In this document: one piece after another, positions 63,972 to 64,000 of the stretch | How the letters are laid out: every line of letters starts with the position of its first letter | Position numbering within the stretch: position 1 is the first letter of the stretch | NCBI RefSeq assembly: GCF_000612845.1 | Contig: NZ_CCAT010000043.1 | Location: 240,428 to 304,427, forward strand | DNA: 64,000 bases | Origin: Clostridium ihumii AP5 | GTDB lineage: Bacteria; Bacillota; Clostridia; Clostridiales; Clostridiaceae | Reading direction: 5' to 3' | Position numbers and translations under genes: made by a program | The notes under the pieces: model-generated | Seen by the model: only the letters and a program-made list of their open reading frames with translations | What the model was told of the DNA's origin: nothing | Database searches by the model: none

Positions 63972-64000
63972 CACAAATTAATAAGATTTTCTAAATCAAT

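Overview
The window is very AT-rich, uses strong Shine-Dalgarno sites (AGGAGG-type, with occasional GTG/TTG starts), and carries typical anaerobe genes: an [FeFe]-hydrogenase maturation operon, ferredoxin-linked 2-oxoacid oxidoreductase, 4-hydroxybutyryl-CoA dehydratase, Bce/Bcr-type peptide-resistance ABC modules and RarA. Together these point to a low-GC Clostridium (Clostridiaceae) chromosome. I cannot fix the species. No rRNA, tRNA, CRISPR array, prophage or intact insertion sequence was seen.

Layout. 1-6.9 kb: 3' part of an ABC-2 permease, a small cupin, a WG-repeat protein, a nitroreductase and a BceAB-like module. 7.1-9.9 kb: HTH-TPR regulator plus ABC exporter. 10-16.9 kb: two divergent transporter units around a response regulator; on the minus strand permease-ATPase-permease, on the plus strand regulator, BcrA-like ATPase, permease and histidine kinase. 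17-25.4 kb: YjdM-like zinc ribbon, GyrI-like protein, YtcJ-like amidohydrolase, a heterodimeric ABC exporter and a MarR-controlled membrane-protein operon. 26-35.4 kb: cobalamin riboswitch, YitT-like protein, a sigma-54 activator, then an operon for CoA-transferase, 2-oxoacid:ferredoxin oxidoreductase (four subunits), CoA-acylating succinate-semialdehyde dehydrogenase and 4-hydroxybutyrate dehydrogenase. 35.5-49.5 kb: a PAS-GAF histidine kinase, housekeeping genes, FetAB-like exporter, Nudix hydrolase, Fur-type iron/cobalamin-type ABC importer, RarA and AlaX. 49.9-53.3 kb: NFU scaffold, 4-hydroxybutyryl-CoA dehydratase and a second CoA-transferase. 53.5-64 kb: Bax-inhibitor-like protein, anion transporter, hydrogenase maturation operon (regulator, HydE, HydG, HydF), DUF975 protein, and a methyltransferase behind a leader peptide.

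The main system is a split regulon. The two loci together encode every step from 2-oxoglutarate to crotonyl-CoA: 2-oxoglutarate to succinyl-CoA, succinate semialdehyde, 4-hydroxybutyrate, 4-hydroxybutyryl-CoA and crotonyl-CoA. Each locus has a near-consensus sigma-54 promoter (GG-N10-GC), and both have upstream copies of a TTGCA-N4-TGCAA-like motif that probably binds the sigma-54 activator encoded next to the first locus. That activator has no obvious sensor domain. A cobalamin riboswitch lies upstream of the YitT-activator pair, so B12 status may gate a B12-independent route for glutamate carbon. This last link is inference.

A second theme is an interspersed, MITE-like intergenic repeat with ends close to CTATAGGGTTCCAAGTT, present in about fourteen full, degenerate or truncated copies, one of which adjoins a truncated gene. 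Regulatory structures worth testing include a leader peptide with mutually exclusive hairpins before the methyltransferase, a leader terminator before the minus-strand ABC operon, direct-repeat response-regulator sites, and several palindromic operators.
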